Shown: positions 8,320-16,993 of the stretch, in pieces
How the letters are laid out: every line of letters starts with the position of its first letter
Position numbering within the stretch: the first letter of the stretch is position 1
NCBI GenBank assembly: GCA_023439545.1
Contig: JAEXNT010000072.1
Location: 1-64,000 of the forward strand
Length of the DNA stretch: 64,000 nt
Origin: Bacillota bacterium
Lineage (GTDB): Bacteria; Bacillota; Clostridia; Acetivibrionales; DTU013
Direction: 5' to 3'
Notes under the pieces: generated by a model
Seen by the model: only the letters and a program-made list of their open reading frames with translations
The model's database searches: none
What the model was told of the DNA's origin: nothing
Translations under genes and position numbers: made by a program

Positions 8320-9867
8320 ATGTTCAAGATGAAAAAGGTATCGTGCCTGGCTATGGTTATTGTATTTGCACTGACATTTGCATTGACCGGCTGTGGCGGC
8401 CAGACCGCAGGCACAGGCGCAGAGGCAACGGCTCCCGAGGTTACGGCAGCTGAATCGACAGCCGCAGAAGCAACGCCAGCGGCGACAACACCGAAGGAGA
8501 TAGTTGAAATTTCCTACATCAGACCGGGTACTTCTCCAGCCGATTTGGATTCGGTAATGGCCAAACTGAACGAATACCTGGCAGATAAAGGTATCAAACT
8601 CAATCTCCAGATATTTGCCTTCGGAGATTATGACACGAAGGTCAATCCGATGCTTGCATCAGGCGAACCGTTCGATGTCTGCTTCACTGCAAACTGGGCG
8701 GCAAACTATTACATGAATGCTGCTGCAGGTTATTTCCTGCCGCTCAACGATTACCTCGCAAAAGATTCCACCATCGTTGATATCCTTGGCAAAGACTTCC
8801 TTAACGGCGCCTCGATTGACGGAGTCAATTATGCGGTTCAGACTCATAAGGAAACGGCTCACAACTGGGGTTTCCTGCTTCAGAAGAAGCTCGTCGACAA
8901 GTATCAGATCGATGTGACCAAGATCACGAAGACTGCCGATCTTGCTCCGTATTTTGAACAGATACTCAAGGGTGAAGGCGGAAAGATCGTACCGCTGCTT
9001 GCCTGCAAGATGGACACTCCGTTCCACTTCCTCGACTGGAACAACCTCAGCGATGATAATGTTCCCGGCGTTCTGTATCCTGACAACAGGGACACCAAGG
9101 TTGTCGACCAGTTCCTGACTCCTGAAGCGATCGAATACTACAAGGAAATGCGCGACTATTACCAGAAAGGTTATATTGCGAAGGATAATGCTTCACTGGT
9201 CGCAACCAATGAAGAAATGAAGACCGGCAAATACTTCGCAACCGAACAGCCCCTTATCCCGTGTTTCGCTGCAAGATTGTCGCAGGAGACCGGTATTGAT
9301 TGGGTACAGGTCGATATAACCAAACCTGTAATGTCAAATCGTGAAACGACCGGCGCTATGTCGGCAATACCGGCTGCGTCCAAGAATCCTGAAAGAGCGT
9401 TCGAGTTTATCAATTTGATGTATACTGATGCAACGATGAGGAATATGATCACGTTCGGTTTGAAGGACACCCATTATACTGTTAATGACGACGGCAGGAT
9501 CAAGATCACCCAGAAGGGTGTCGATGGATGGAACCTCGGAAACCAGTGGGTATTCGGAGATCAGTTCAAGGATCTGCTGCTCGAATCACAGCCTCTCGAT
9601 ATGTGGACACAGATGACAGATTACAACAAAGCTGCATTTGTTGAGCAGAACCTCGGGTTTGTATTCAATTCAGCTCCCGTCCAGACTCAGATCGCTGCCT
9701 GCAAGGCTGTTGTCGACAGCTACTACCCGATCCTGTTCACAGGCTCGGCTGACGTTGACAAGACTGTTGCCAAGTTCTCCAGTGAACTGAAGGCTTCCGG
9801 CGAGGAGGCAATAATCGCCGAAATGCAGAAGCAGTACGACGATTGGCGCGCAAAGAACGGCAAATAA
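8320..9867 (+). CDS. extracellular solute-binding lipoprotein (LplA-like, DUF3502-type C-terminus)
   Basis: A 515-residue substrate-binding lipoprotein. The signal peptide ends in the lipobox LTGC with Cys near residue 25, followed by an Ala/Thr/Glu-rich linker to about residue 60. The body is the large solute-binding fold. The C-terminus (from around 370) resembles the DUF3502 region of LplA/YtcQ proteins that bind oligosaccharides. It forms one unit with the two upstream permeases and ends at a strong terminator. AGGAGG precedes the start. Confidence 0.88.
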   Translation: MFKMKKVSCLAMVIVFALTFALTGCGGQTAGTGAEATAPEVTAAESTAAEATPAATTPKEIVEISYIRPGTSPADLDSVMAKLNEYLADKGIKLNLQIFAFGDYDTKVNPMLASGEPFDVCFTANWAANYYMNAAAGYFLPLNDYLAKDSTIVDILGKDFLNGASIDGVNYAVQTHKETAHNWGFLLQKKLVDKYQIDVTKITKTADLAPYFEQILKGEGGKIVPLLACKMDTPFHFLDWNNLSDDNVPGVLYPDNRDTKVVDQFLTPEAIEYYKEMRDYYQKGYIAKDNASLVATNEEMKTGKYFATEQPLIPCFAARLSQETGIDWVQVDITKPVMSNRETTGAMSAIPAASKNPERAFEFINLMYTDATMRNMITFGLKDTHYTVNDDGRIKITQKGVDGWNLGNQWVFGDQFKDLLLESQPLDMWTQMTDYNKAAFVEQNLGFVFNSAPVQTQIAACKAVVDSYYPILFTGSADVDKTVAKFSSELKASGEEAIIAEMQKQYDDWRAKNGK

Positions 9868-9901
9868 GCTCATATCTCAAACGAGTGAAATAGAAAGAAT
9901 A

Positions 9902-9939
9902 CACAATAGAAGGGGATTGTCGGATCCCCTTTTATTGTG
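9902..9939. terminator. terminator after the first ABC transporter
   Basis: CACAATAGAAGGGGAT pairs with ATCCCCTTTTATTGTG (one bulge) around a six-base loop; a T run follows at about 9944. Confidence 0.75.
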
Positions 9940-9980
9940 CCCTTTTTTAGCTTCTCCCGATCGTCCGGTCAGGGGATAAG

Positions 9981-10253
9981 TTACCTGGACAGGGAATCTA
10001 TTTTCATCTTCCTTCTGATTTCGATCAAACGGTCAAGATCGCCAAAACTTTCTATATTGTATTCCCGGCAGCACCTTTTGCATACGGAACGGTTGCCGCT
10101 GTAACCCGGGTTTATACCGATAACCCGGTGTATGCTGATAAACGACTTGAATTTCTTCTTGCCGCAGCAGGAACACTTCGGAAACATATCGGGTATGTAC
10201 AGCAAAATTAAAATTATTGCAGCCAGTACGGCAAAGCAAATCCATAATTGCAC
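9981..10253 (-). CDS. small membrane protein with a C-terminal zinc-ribbon-like motif
   Basis: A 90-residue protein: one N-terminal hydrophobic helix (about 3-22), then two CxxC pairs (C-S-C-C-G-K-K-K and C-K-R-C-C) spaced like a zinc ribbon, and a basic tail. No named family recognised. The start is GTG at 10253, with AGGGG about ten bases upstream. It lies convergent to the ABC operon. Confidence 0.55.
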   Translation of the reverse strand: MQLWICFAVLAAIILILLYIPDMFPKCSCCGKKKFKSFISIHRVIGINPGYSGNRSVCKRCCREYNIESFGDLDRLIEIRRKMKIDSLSR

Positions 10254-10313
10254 GAAAAATCAACCCCTATAAAGGTTATTTGCGAAAGCCTTTTTTTATG
10301 CATCTGGAACAGA

Positions 10314-10333
10314 GGGACGGTTCTTTTGTTTCA
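10314..10333. repeat. 20-bp repeat motif, copy 1
   Basis: GGGACGGTTCTTTTGTTTCA, identical over 20 bp to 60791-60810. Similar motifs occur at REP-like sequences in clostridial genomes (recollection, not verified). Confidence 0.6.
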
Positions 10334-10390
10334 CTCAGGGTCGGCAGGGTTCGCAACCATAACCGCCTGCTTCCATGTTTCGACCCGGAC

Positions 10391-10433
10391 AAAACACAAG
10401 GGCTGCCGATAAATCAGCAGCCCTTGTGTTTTT
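10391..10433. terminator. bidirectional terminator after the SASP gene
   Basis: AAAACACAAGGGCTGC (10391-10406) pairs with GCAGCCCTTGTGTTTT (10417-10432). Confidence 0.8.
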
Positions 10434-10463
10434 AATAGATCTGTTATGGGTCAACGCCCCGCA

Positions 10464-10655
10464 TTACTTCCTCTCGATCTCATAAGTGTTTCCAGTGTAA
10501 GATTCAAACACCTTTTTAACGATATTGCCGCCTATCTTGCCGGCGTCTCTTGCTGCGAGGTCGCCATTATAGCCCTGTTTCAGGGTAACTCCTACCTGAT
10601 TGGCTATTTCATACTTCATGTTTTCAAATGACGTTTTACTTCTGTTGTTTGCCAT
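10464..10655 (-). CDS. alpha/beta-type small acid-soluble spore protein
   Basis: A 63-residue SASP that coats and protects spore DNA in the dormant core. KYEIANQVGV contains the site cut by the germination protease GPR. GYNGDLAARDAGKIGGNIVKKV is the conserved DNA-binding C-terminal block of alpha/beta SASPs. GAGGAGGAG precedes ATG 10655. SASP genes are normally transcribed by sigma-G in the forespore; no confident sigma-G promoter was picked out. This gene is the clearest single proof of an endospore former. Confidence 0.93.
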   Translation of the reverse strand: MANNRSKTSFENMKYEIANQVGVTLKQGYNGDLAARDAGKIGGNIVKKVFESYTGNTYEIERK

Positions 10656-10758
10656 ATAGTCTCCTCCTCGTTTTATATTCGCCGCCGAAAATCTTGCGTC
10701 GTATTCTTATGATTTGTAAAACAGGACCGATTTATTACGGTAAATAATGTTACGATAT

Positions 10759-10992
10759 CTACTCCCTGGCGTTTGCGGGGCTTTCCCTGAACAGAAGCGT
10801 AATGGCGTACAAGCCGGAAATACCAACCAATGCGAATACGATTCTACTGAAAACTGAAATCGTACCATTGAACAAATTGCCGCCGAATATAGCAGTGACA
10901 AGATCATAATTGGCAATACCGACAAGCAGCCAGTTCAGCGCTCCTATTATCACAAGCACAAGAGCCAGCCTGTCCAGTGGTGTTCTATTCAT
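10759..10992 (-). CDS. DUF378 family small membrane protein (YuzA-like)
   Basis: A 77-residue protein with two hydrophobic segments. The family signature is ALVLVIIGALNWLLVGI followed by a second helix, RIVFALVGISGLYAI. Function unknown. The start is ATG 10992, because AAAGGAGAT lies six bases upstream; a longer frame to 11040 has no ribosome site. Confidence 0.8.
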   Translation of the reverse strand: MNRTPLDRLALVLVIIGALNWLLVGIANYDLVTAIFGGNLFNGTISVFSRIVFALVGISGLYAITLLFRESPANARE

Positions 10993-11042
10993 AGCAACAT
11001 CTCCTTTGTTTTTTGTTATTCTTATTATTTCCTGCAACATTG

Positions 11043-11213
11043 TTATAATTCACCCGGCGTTTTACAATTAACGCCATTTTTACCCTTGTCCGGCTTTTCT
11101 TTAAAAAAGACGCAGTCGGTGTCGACTGCAAGGGTCCCTGTAAACGCATTTTCAAGCGTACATTTGCCGTCTTGCTGGTGTATACAGTTTGAGGAACAGT
11201 TAATCGTTGTCAT
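11043..11213 (-). CDS. cysteine-rich small protein, 56 residues
   Basis: A short gene read directly from the minus strand: MTTINCSSNCIHQQDGKC and onward, with Cys at 6, 10, 18, 34 and 50. AGGAGGACCGATT lies directly before the ATG. The pattern of spaced cysteines followed by T-D-C-V-F-F resembles small clostridial Cys-rich proteins, some misnamed hydroxymyristoyl-ACP dehydratase. A metal-binding role is likely but unproven. It lies upstream of the DUF378 gene on the same strand. Confidence 0.7.
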   Translation of the reverse strand: MTTINCSSNCIHQQDGKCTLENAFTGTLAVDTDCVFFKEKPDKGKNGVNCKTPGEL

Positions 11214-11303
11214 AATCGGTCCTCCTTATTTTATTATTCTTTCAAAAAGTCAATAAAAAATACTGTTTAATATTTAAAAATCGCCGGCACTTCGAGAAAT
11301 GCC

Positions 11304-11337
11304 AAAAGGCCGGTCGCAGAAAGCGATCCGGCCTTTT
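11304..11337. terminator. isolated perfect terminator-like hairpin
   Basis: AAAAGGCCGG-TCGC-agaaa-GCGA-T-CCGGCCTTTT. It stands between two divergent genes, so it has no obvious gene to terminate. Confidence 0.55.
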
Positions 11338-11487
11338 ATTTAAATAACCGTCATCTGCCGCGGCAGACGGCAGTTAGTACTGATGAATATTCTATTTTAA
11401 AAATTGAACGTTTAGCGGAGTTTACCCTGTATATTATGTATAAGCACGCGTAATTGTGCTATAGTAAGTTGTGTTGGAGGTCATAAT

Positions 11488-12249
11488 ATGCAGTTCATAC
11501 AGCAGCCAAATCTGCCCGAGCAGCCGGTGCGAATGGCCGTGACAGGCTCGGAAACCGGAAAAGCGTCAATAGACGGGCTTGCGAAACTAGGTATCGAAGT
11601 TTTGACCATGCCTGCTCACCCCGGTCTTTATAAGGCTGTGGAAGGCCACCCGGACATGCAGCTTCACCATATAGGCGGCAAACGCATAATATATGCGCCC
11701 GGTACCGGCCGGTCCATTCTTGAAGCTCTTACGTCCTGCGGCTTTGAACTGATTGTGGGTGAAAGCGCGCTTTCCTCCTCTTACCCCCGCGATATTCCAT
11801 ATAATGCCGCCAGAGTAGGCAGTCTGTATTTTCACAACCTTAAATACACGGATCGCATACTGCGTGAACAGCTCGAACGGCTTGGAGTCGAACCGGTCCA
11901 TGTAGAGCAGGGGTATGCCAAGTGTTCCGTTCTTCCGGTCAGTGAAAATGCCATTGTAACGACAGATTCCGGTATTGCCAGGGCGGCGGAAAAAAAGGGC
12001 CTGGACGTCCTTCTCTTGGAAAATGAGCGTTCAATCAGGTTGCCGGGCTTGAATTACGGCTTTATCGGCGGTGCGTGCGGCATGATTTCGAAGTCCGTAT
12101 GTGCTGTCAACGGCTGTCTCAATAAGCTTTCATGCGGTGAAGCGCTGGTTTCCTTCCTTTCTTATAGACAAATCATGGTCAAAGAACTTTCAGAAGACTA
12201 CGTAACAGACATCGGTTCCATTCTTCCCCTTTCCACATATAATATATAA
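11488..12249 (+). CDS. DUF6873-like GME-fold protein
   Basis: A 253-residue soluble protein. Internal pseudo-repeats (VTGSETGKASIDGLAKLGIEV; TTDSGIARAAEKKGLDVLLL) and the end motif GFIGGACGMIS recall guanidino-group-modifying-enzyme folds, where a late Cys is catalytic. I recall this group as DUF6873, a widespread clostridial family without known reaction; that assignment is from memory. TTGGAGG precedes ATG 11488. It is a single gene, followed 117 bp later by ytxC on the same strand. Confidence 0.65.
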   Translation: MQFIQQPNLPEQPVRMAVTGSETGKASIDGLAKLGIEVLTMPAHPGLYKAVEGHPDMQLHHIGGKRIIYAPGTGRSILEALTSCGFELIVGESALSSSYPRDIPYNAARVGSLYFHNLKYTDRILREQLERLGVEPVHVEQGYAKCSVLPVSENAIVTTDSGIARAAEKKGLDVLLLENERSIRLPGLNYGFIGGACGMISKSVCAVNGCLNKLSCGEALVSFLSYRQIMVKELSEDYVTDIGSILPLSTYNI

Positions 12250-12375
12250 GGTTACGATAATGTATTGGCAAAAACAGGAACTAATGTAAAATATGTGGGA
12301 TAATTTGCATAGTTCCAGGGCTGCATACAACATTTTGCTTAAACATATACTAGCACTTGAAGGGATGTGAAGTTG

Positions 12376-13290
12376 ATGCAGTTTCTTTGCATTGGAGTGA
12401 ACGGCAGCGCTGAGATGGTCATGCAGCATATAAAGAATGAACTCCGGCAATTGAAAAACAAAAAAATCAATTACTCTGTCAATGAGGTAAATTCCGAAGG
12501 CTCGACTTCCATTATATGCACGGTGAACGATGGCAGATTTTATCGCGAGAAATCACTGGAATCGTACAAGGTGCTAAAAACATACATTTCGAATGCACTT
12601 GCCGATTATATCATCAGACAATATGAGGAGAGGCTTCTGGTCCGGATAATCAACAGTAACTTCTGCTATTTCAATGCTGTGGAGAGAAAGGAAATACTGG
12701 ACAGGGCGCTCAATATCATTAGAAATGATGATAAAACGTTCATCAACAGCCTTTTCCAGATCAGAAGAAGAAACGTCATAGTCAGAAGGCTGATGGATTA
12801 TTTCGACAATTCCAATAATATAATACTCGACGGTTTTGTGAACTTCCGGCTCAAGGAGTATATCAAGGATCTCGAGGAAGTAGTGGATAAAGCCGTCGAC
12901 GACTTTCTGATGGATCGTGAATACAGGGAATTTATCAGATTGCTGAGGTATTTTGTCGATATACAGGAGCCTAAAATCGATACGGTTCATGTAATTGTCG
13001 GTTACGACAATCATTACACGCTGCTAGACGGTTCAAAAAATGAGATTACCAATGAATGTATCCAGGAGTATGTTAACGAGATATCGGAAGGCGAAATAAA
13101 TTACGATGATTTGCTGGTAAGCTCGTTGATTACCTTTGCGCCCAGGAAAATAGTGATCCACAGTACCGGTCAGTTCAGAAACAAAGAGCTGATGGAAACG
13201 ATCAAAAACGTGTTCGCAGGACGGGTGGTACTCTGTCAGGGCTGTGAAATCTGTTCGGTCATAATGGTTAAAAGCGAAACGAAAAAGTAG
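12376..13290 (+). CDS. YtxC-like sporulation protein
   Basis: A 304-residue protein matching YtxC, a conserved endospore-former protein of unknown function. Evidence is overall length, the helical N-terminal region, the block around ILDGFVNFRLKEYIKDLEE (about 151-169) typical of YtxC, and the late Cys-containing strand VVLCQGCEICS. Start ATG 12376 sits ten bases after AGGGA; GTG 12367 is in frame but too close to it. A terminator follows at once. Confidence 0.75.
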   Translation: MQFLCIGVNGSAEMVMQHIKNELRQLKNKKINYSVNEVNSEGSTSIICTVNDGRFYREKSLESYKVLKTYISNALADYIIRQYEERLLVRIINSNFCYFNAVERKEILDRALNIIRNDDKTFINSLFQIRRRNVIVRRLMDYFDNSNNIILDGFVNFRLKEYIKDLEEVVDKAVDDFLMDREYREFIRLLRYFVDIQEPKIDTVHVIVGYDNHYTLLDGSKNEITNECIQEYVNEISEGEINYDDLLVSSLITFAPRKIVIHSTGQFRNKELMETIKNVFAGRVVLCQGCEICSVIMVKSETKK

Positions 13291-13310
13291 AGTAACTGAA
13301 AACAGAAAGC

Positions 13311-13333
13311 AAAAGGGCGTAACGCCCTTTTTT
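13311..13333 (+). terminator. terminator after ytxC
   Basis: AAAAGGGCGT-AACGCCCTTTTTT, a compact GC stem with a T tail. Confidence 0.85.
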
Positions 13334-13416
13334 ATTTATGGAACATAAATCTGATAAAAAATAGCAAAAATATACATTCATTTGGAATTTTCAACAAAAA
13401 TATTTATTGATATATA

Positions 13417-13622
13417 TTGACAAGTTGGTACAGGATGATAAAATATACGTGTAACACAACATAGTGTATAAAATGTATAGATTTGATACATAATATAGTT
13501 AAATTTTGAAAGTTTAAATATTCTCACTAAAGAAAAAGCATTCAAGTTACAAACGACAAGTTTAAAAGCGTACAAATGAAGAGGATCCGGGGAAAGAAAA
13601 GAGAGTCAATGACTCTCTTTTT
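13417..13622 (+). ncRNA. possible short non-coding transcript
   Basis: TTGACA at 13417-13422 and TAAAAT at 13439-13444 (16-bp spacing) form a good promoter. A hairpin AAAAGAGAGT/ACTCTCTTTT with a T tail at 13597-13622 would end a transcript of about 170 nt. No sizeable open frame lies between. The body is A/T rich with no recognised RNA class. The rest of 13291-13819 holds only the hairpin repeats listed separately. Confidence 0.35.
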
Positions 13623-13654
13623 CCCATTCATGGAACATAGCGCAGTCTTGTTCA

Positions 13655-13687
13655 AAAATCAAAGGCACTCGATGCGCCTCTGATTTT
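13655..13687. repeat. small hairpin repeat with TCGATG loop, copy A
   Basis: AAAATCA...GGC-actcgatgc-GCC...TGATTTT. The preceding ATGGAACATAGCG (13630-13642) and TTGTTCAAAAATCA recur at 61.3-61.4 kb. Confidence 0.6.
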
Positions 13688-13759
13688 GTTTATATAAGGG
13701 CTTTTAAGGCTAGTTTTTATTGCAGCGGCCCCGGGCTTTTGATAAGATATATACAGTTC

Positions 13760-13794
13760 AAAACTCTGAGGCATTCGATGTGCCTCAAAGTTTT
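13760..13794. repeat. small hairpin repeat with TCGATG loop, copy B
   Basis: AAAACT..GAGGCA-ttcgatg-TGCCTC..AGTTTT, just upstream of the P-loop/Asp23 gene. Confidence 0.6.
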
Positions 13795-13819
13795 CCCAAA
13801 CGGTCGGGAGGTCTGCTGA

Positions 13820-14641
13820 TTGAGAACGGTCGGTTTTGTCGGCGCCAGTGGTACGGGAAAGAGCCACAGGGCTTCGTGGGTCGCAAGCGAGAGAGAAATA
13901 CAATTTATAATAGATGACGGATTGCTTATCAAATCGAACCAGGTGATAGCCGGTAAATCGGCTAAAAGGGAAAAGACCAGAGTAGGCTCGATTAAATGCG
14001 CTCTTTTCACCGAGGATGGTCATGCCCGGGAGGTAATTGACGCGATACGGCAGTATGGGTCTGAGGCTATTCTTATTCTCGGTACTTCCGACGAAATGGT
14101 CGAAAGGATCGCGAAAAGGCTTGAACTGCCCGGCGTAAGCGAGTGGGTGCATATCGAGGACGTCGCCGACGAGTTCGAGATCAAGCAGGCTGTGGCTACC
14201 AGACGGGAACAGGGAAAGCATGTCATACCCGTTCCTACCTTTGAAATAAAGAAGGATTTCTCAGGATACTTCCTGGACCCTCTGCAGATTTTCAGGAGGA
14301 AGGGCAAGGTCAATTTCCAGTTTGACGGTGAGAAGTCCGTTGTAAGGCCTACCTTCAGCTATCTCGGCAATTACACGATATCGGACTATACCGTATACCA
14401 GATCGTCGAGTACGTCGTCACGAATGTAAAGGGAGTCAGCAAGATATCGAGGTTCAGGGCAGAGAACCGGCCTGAGGGGACCTATATGGAAATGGACCTC
14501 ATACTTGTATACGGCTGCAGGATACGCGAGCTGATACAGGAGGTACAGAAAAAGGTCGGGGAGGAAGTCGAGAAGCTGACAGCCCTGAACATCAAACAGG
14601 TCAATGTAACGGTCAAAAGCCTGGTTATAGAGAAGCAATAG
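13820..14641 (+). CDS. P-loop NTPase fused to an Asp23/Gls24-type domain
   Basis: A 273-residue two-domain protein. Residues 1-145 form a small P-loop domain with Walker A GASGTGKS at about 8-15. Residues 170-273 look like an Asp23/Gls24 envelope-stress domain (SDYTVYQIVEYVVTNVKGVS; IKQVNVTVKSLVI). Asp23 domains are normally stand-alone and membrane-tethered, so fusion to a nucleotide-binding domain suggests an energy- or nucleotide-regulated form. The start is TTG 13820, nine bases after GGGAGG; no in-frame ATG precedes the Walker motif. Exact role unknown. Confidence 0.7.
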   Translation: MRTVGFVGASGTGKSHRASWVASEREIQFIIDDGLLIKSNQVIAGKSAKREKTRVGSIKCALFTEDGHAREVIDAIRQYGSEAILILGTSDEMVERIAKRLELPGVSEWVHIEDVADEFEIKQAVATRREQGKHVIPVPTFEIKKDFSGYFLDPLQIFRRKGKVNFQFDGEKSVVRPTFSYLGNYTISDYTVYQIVEYVVTNVKGVSKISRFRAENRPEGTYMEMDLILVYGCRIRELIQEVQKKVGEEVEKLTALNIKQVNVTVKSLVIEKQ

Positions 14642-14899
14642 CAGCTTCAGAACTACTTTGAAACCAGGTCGGATAATGCTTTCGGAAGGGTCATTTGTCC
14701 GTTGGCTATTTAATTGAATTCCTTACACTTAAAATTCCACTTTGAAATATACCATATATTCCTGATGCTGAAAAACTATGTTTAAGCAGCGGCAATAATG
14801 GTTATATAATTTTATAATTATGACCTTTATAGTTATAATAAGCTGCAGGCAATATATTATTGAAGTTTAAGCCAAGGTCACATTTTCGGGAGGATACAT

Positions 14900-16063
14900 A
14901 TGAACAATTTTACGTTTCAGAACACCACACGCATCATATTCGGCCGGGATACCGGGAATATGGTCGGGTCGGAGGTGAAGAAATTCGCCGGGAAGGCGCT
15001 GTTGCATTACGGCGGCGGAAGCATCAAAAAATCCGGGCTGTACGATAAGGTCGTCAAAGCCCTGAAGGCGGAAGGAATAGAGTACATCGAGCTTGGCGGC
15101 GTCAAACCCAACCCCAGACTGAGCCTGGTGTATGAAGGAATAGAGCTTTGCAGGAAAAATGATATCGGCTTCATACTGGCAGTTGGCGGCGGCAGCGTAA
15201 TCGATTCGGCTAAAGGTATTGCTACCGGCGTATTGTATGAAGGAGATGTCTGGGATTTGTACCTGAAGAAGGACAGGGCTGCAAAAGCGCTTCCCCTGGG
15301 CGTCATACTCACCATACCGGCTGCGGGCAGCGAGAGCAGCGGCGCCTCTGTTGTTACCAGGGAGGAAGGCCGGTTGAAAAGGGATATATTCTACGAATTC
15401 CTCCGTCCCCAGTTTGCGATAATGGATCCTGCGCTTTGCTTCACGCTTCCCAGGTACCAGGTCGCCTGCGGCGCCGCTGATATCATAGCCCATGTAATGG
15501 AAAGATATTTTACGAATACGAAGAACGTCGAGTTTGTTGACAGGCTCAGCGAAGCGACTCTGACCACCATTATAAACAATGTGCCGTCAGCTTTGGCTTA
15601 TTCGGAAAACTACGACGCGTTTGCCGAAATAATGTGGGCAGGGACTGTCGCGCACAATGACCTGCTTAGCTGCGGAAGGGACCAGGATTGGGCCTCCCAC
15701 GGTATCGAGCACGAATTGAGCGGTTTGTACGACATTGCCCACGGGGCGGGACTTGCGATCGTTTTCCCCGCGTGGATGAAATATGTCTACAAGCATGACA
15801 TAGACCGTTTTGTTCAGTTTGCGGTAAGAGTATGGAAGGTTGAACAGGATTTTTTCAACCCGGAGAAAACGGCGCTTGAGGGGATCACCAGGATGGAGGC
15901 CTTCTTCAGGAGCATAGGTCTTCCTGTCAGATTGGGAGAGGCCGGTATCAGTGAGGACCGGTTTGCGGAAATGGCTGAAAAATGTGCGGGCCAGGGAACT
16001 ATAGGCGGCTTTGTCAAATTGAACAAGGACGATATTGTAAACATATACAAGCTGGCGAAGTAA
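14900..16063 (+). CDS. iron-containing alcohol dehydrogenase (butanol-dehydrogenase-like)
   Basis: A 387-residue group III alcohol dehydrogenase, close to clostridial BdhA/BdhB and Bacillus YugJ, reducing aldehydes with NAD(P)H during fermentation. The nucleotide-binding motif VGGGSVIDSAKGIA is at about 94-107. Metal ligands lie in CGAADIIAHVMERYF and ASHGIEHELSG...DIAHGAGLA. GGGAGG precedes ATG 14900. It is monocistronic, with 258 bp of A/T-rich upstream DNA (14642-14899) that shows no other feature. Substrate preference cannot be read. Confidence 0.9.
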   Translation: MNNFTFQNTTRIIFGRDTGNMVGSEVKKFAGKALLHYGGGSIKKSGLYDKVVKALKAEGIEYIELGGVKPNPRLSLVYEGIELCRKNDIGFILAVGGGSVIDSAKGIATGVLYEGDVWDLYLKKDRAAKALPLGVILTIPAAGSESSGASVVTREEGRLKRDIFYEFLRPQFAIMDPALCFTLPRYQVACGAADIIAHVMERYFTNTKNVEFVDRLSEATLTTIINNVPSALAYSENYDAFAEIMWAGTVAHNDLLSCGRDQDWASHGIEHELSGLYDIAHGAGLAIVFPAWMKYVYKHDIDRFVQFAVRVWKVEQDFFNPEKTALEGITRMEAFFRSIGLPVRLGEAGISEDRFAEMAEKCAGQGTIGGFVKLNKDDIVNIYKLAK

Positions 16064-16207
16064 TTATCGATACCCGGCATTTCTGAAGGCAGGATGAGCA
16101 ACATAAGATATTGAAGATGTAACCTTTCACCCGCAGAAAAAATATAATGGTACCATGGGTAGTAACCCTGGCGCCTTTTCTTTTGATTGCGTGAAGGGGG
16201 ATTTTGC

Positions 16208-16954
16208 ATGTACTTCCAGGACGGGTATCCATACATTTATAACCTCGAAAATTATCAGGCGAAACGGCCATGTCCGTATTTCAGTCAAGCCTTGCCGGAA
16301 CGGGGTTGGATCGCCCCGACCCAGGGCGTCATATACACAAGCGCAAGACAGACATATTCATATGTCCGGCTGCTTAACGCCTCTCCGAACACACAGCCTG
16401 TCGATGTTTACGCGAATGCAGCACAGATCGCTTCCGGAGTGGCGTTTAAAGGGTTTACGGAGTATTTTCAAATGCTTCCGGGCTTGTATAACATAACCGT
16501 ATTTCCAGCCGGCGCCACAGGCCCCGCACTTCTTGAAACACAGATCGAGATACCTGTAAGGTCGATCATGACCGCGGCTATTATCGGGCTCTCTCCTAAC
16601 ATAAGCATCAGGACCTATTTCGAGACTGTTATACAGATCCCCGCAGGCCGGTTATATCTGCGCTTTGCCAACCTCTCGCCCGACAGCCCTGAGATGGATC
16701 TGACCGCCAACGGGACCAGGCTGTTTGAGAGGGTTTCATTCGGTATGGCGACTAATTATACGCCTGTTGCGGCCGGTGCGTATGTATTCGATATCCTTCA
16801 GAGCAGTACCGGCGCAAGGCTGCTTTATGTGCCGAATATAACGCTTGGAGCCGGAAGGTTCTATACGATCTATGCCGTAGGCCAGATTGCCGGGGTAGCT
16901 CCGCTCGAGGTGCTGATCCCGCTGGACGGGAATTCGTATATACAGGTGGGTTGA
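16208..16954 (+). CDS. DUF4397 domain protein
   Basis: A 248-residue protein with two tandem DUF4397-type beta-sandwich repeats: about 45-130 (YVRLLNASPNTQPVDVYANA) and 140-230 (YLRFANLSPDSPEMDLTANG). The paired S-P-N/D-S/T motifs define the family. Such domains usually occur in surface proteins, but no signal peptide or anchor is present, so it may sit on the spore surface or be cytosolic (inference). AAGGGGG before ATG 16208 sets the start. Confidence 0.8.
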   Translation: MYFQDGYPYIYNLENYQAKRPCPYFSQALPERGWIAPTQGVIYTSARQTYSYVRLLNASPNTQPVDVYANAAQIASGVAFKGFTEYFQMLPGLYNITVFPAGATGPALLETQIEIPVRSIMTAAIIGLSPNISIRTYFETVIQIPAGRLYLRFANLSPDSPEMDLTANGTRLFERVSFGMATNYTPVAAGAYVFDILQSSTGARLLYVPNITLGAGRFYTIYAVGQIAGVAPLEVLIPLDGNSYIQVG

Positions 16955-16993
16955 CACTGTGCCGGTTGGTTTCTATTGCGGAGTTTTTTGCTG

